Positions 22,328-22,373 of a stretch of DNA of 22,373 nucleotides are shown here, in pieces; the first letter of the stretch is position 1, and the number at the start of each line of letters is the position of its first letter. Below the pieces are notes generated by a model that was given only the letters and a program-made list of their open reading frames with translations, was not told the DNA's origin and did not search any database. The DNA lies in contig JBNJEA010000044.1 in the NCBI GenBank assembly GCA_051745395.1, positions 1 through 22,373 of the forward strand, in the 5' to 3' direction. This DNA comes from JBNJEA01 sp051745395. GTDB taxonomy: Bacteria; Desulfobacterota; Desulfobacteria; Desulfobacterales; Desulfosalsimonadaceae. The position numbers and the translations under genes are program-made.

Positions 22328-22373
22328 ATATGGCATAAAGCCATGAACTTTCAACAAAATTCGAAAATATCTT

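Overview
The window looks like chromosomal DNA from a Gram-negative, probably anaerobic bacterium of the Desulfobacterota (Desulfobacterales-like). This is an inference. It rests on outer-membrane and periplasmic proteins, a multiheme c-type cytochrome, an NtrC-type regulator with a sigma54 promoter, a DUF3124 protein, and medium-to-high GC content. No tRNA, rRNA, CRISPR array or intact transposase was found. About seventeen genes look intact, two are remnants, and one MITE-like element is present.

Layout. (1) 1-2689, plus strand: a ClpX-type unfoldase with no clpP beside it, then a YrbG-type Ca2+/cation antiporter. (2) 2690-5579, plus: a leader with back-to-back tandem duplications, a membrane sensor that stops after its HAMP domain, a TrkH/KtrB-type K+ transporter subunit, and a glutaredoxin with a CPYS active site. 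(3) 5580-8061, plus: a gene-poor stretch, a 28-bp near-perfect palindrome placed like a TetR operator on a promoter, then DUF4395, a TetR regulator and an O-methyltransferase. (4) 8167-11534, minus: a c-type cytochrome joined to an outer-membrane beta-barrel, a five-heme secreted cytochrome, and (after a 175-bp MITE-like insertion) a small secreted protein. (5) 11535-12615, plus: a fragment of a second methyltransferase, a promoter, a DUF3124 secreted protein, and the broken N-terminus of a Kef-type antiporter. (6) 12616-18328, plus: an overlapping sensor kinase/NtrC-type regulator pair, a 383-bp control region with a -24/-12 promoter, an unknown 192-aa protein, and glutamate dehydrogenase (gdhA). 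(7) 18329-18554: heptamer tandem repeats and a long inverted repeat between convergent genes. (8) 18555-22280, minus: a two-gene unit of a K+-channel-like protein with an RCK domain whose selectivity filter is gone, and an 882-aa protein joining a RecA/KaiC-like N-terminus to a PEP-synthase-type ATP-grasp domain.

How the genes may work together. The kinase/regulator pair is directly upstream of a sigma54 promoter driving the unknown gene plus gdhA, so local nitrogen or glutamate control is plausible. Cation handling recurs: the Ca2+ antiporter, TrkH, the Kef remnant and the channel-like RCK protein. The minus-strand cytochrome genes are the best candidate for an undescribed system. They could form a compact conduit in which electrons pass between a periplasmic five-heme cytochrome and a monoheme domain tethered to a small porin. 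The channel-like/ATP-grasp pair is a second candidate, possibly a signalling rather than ion-conducting module.
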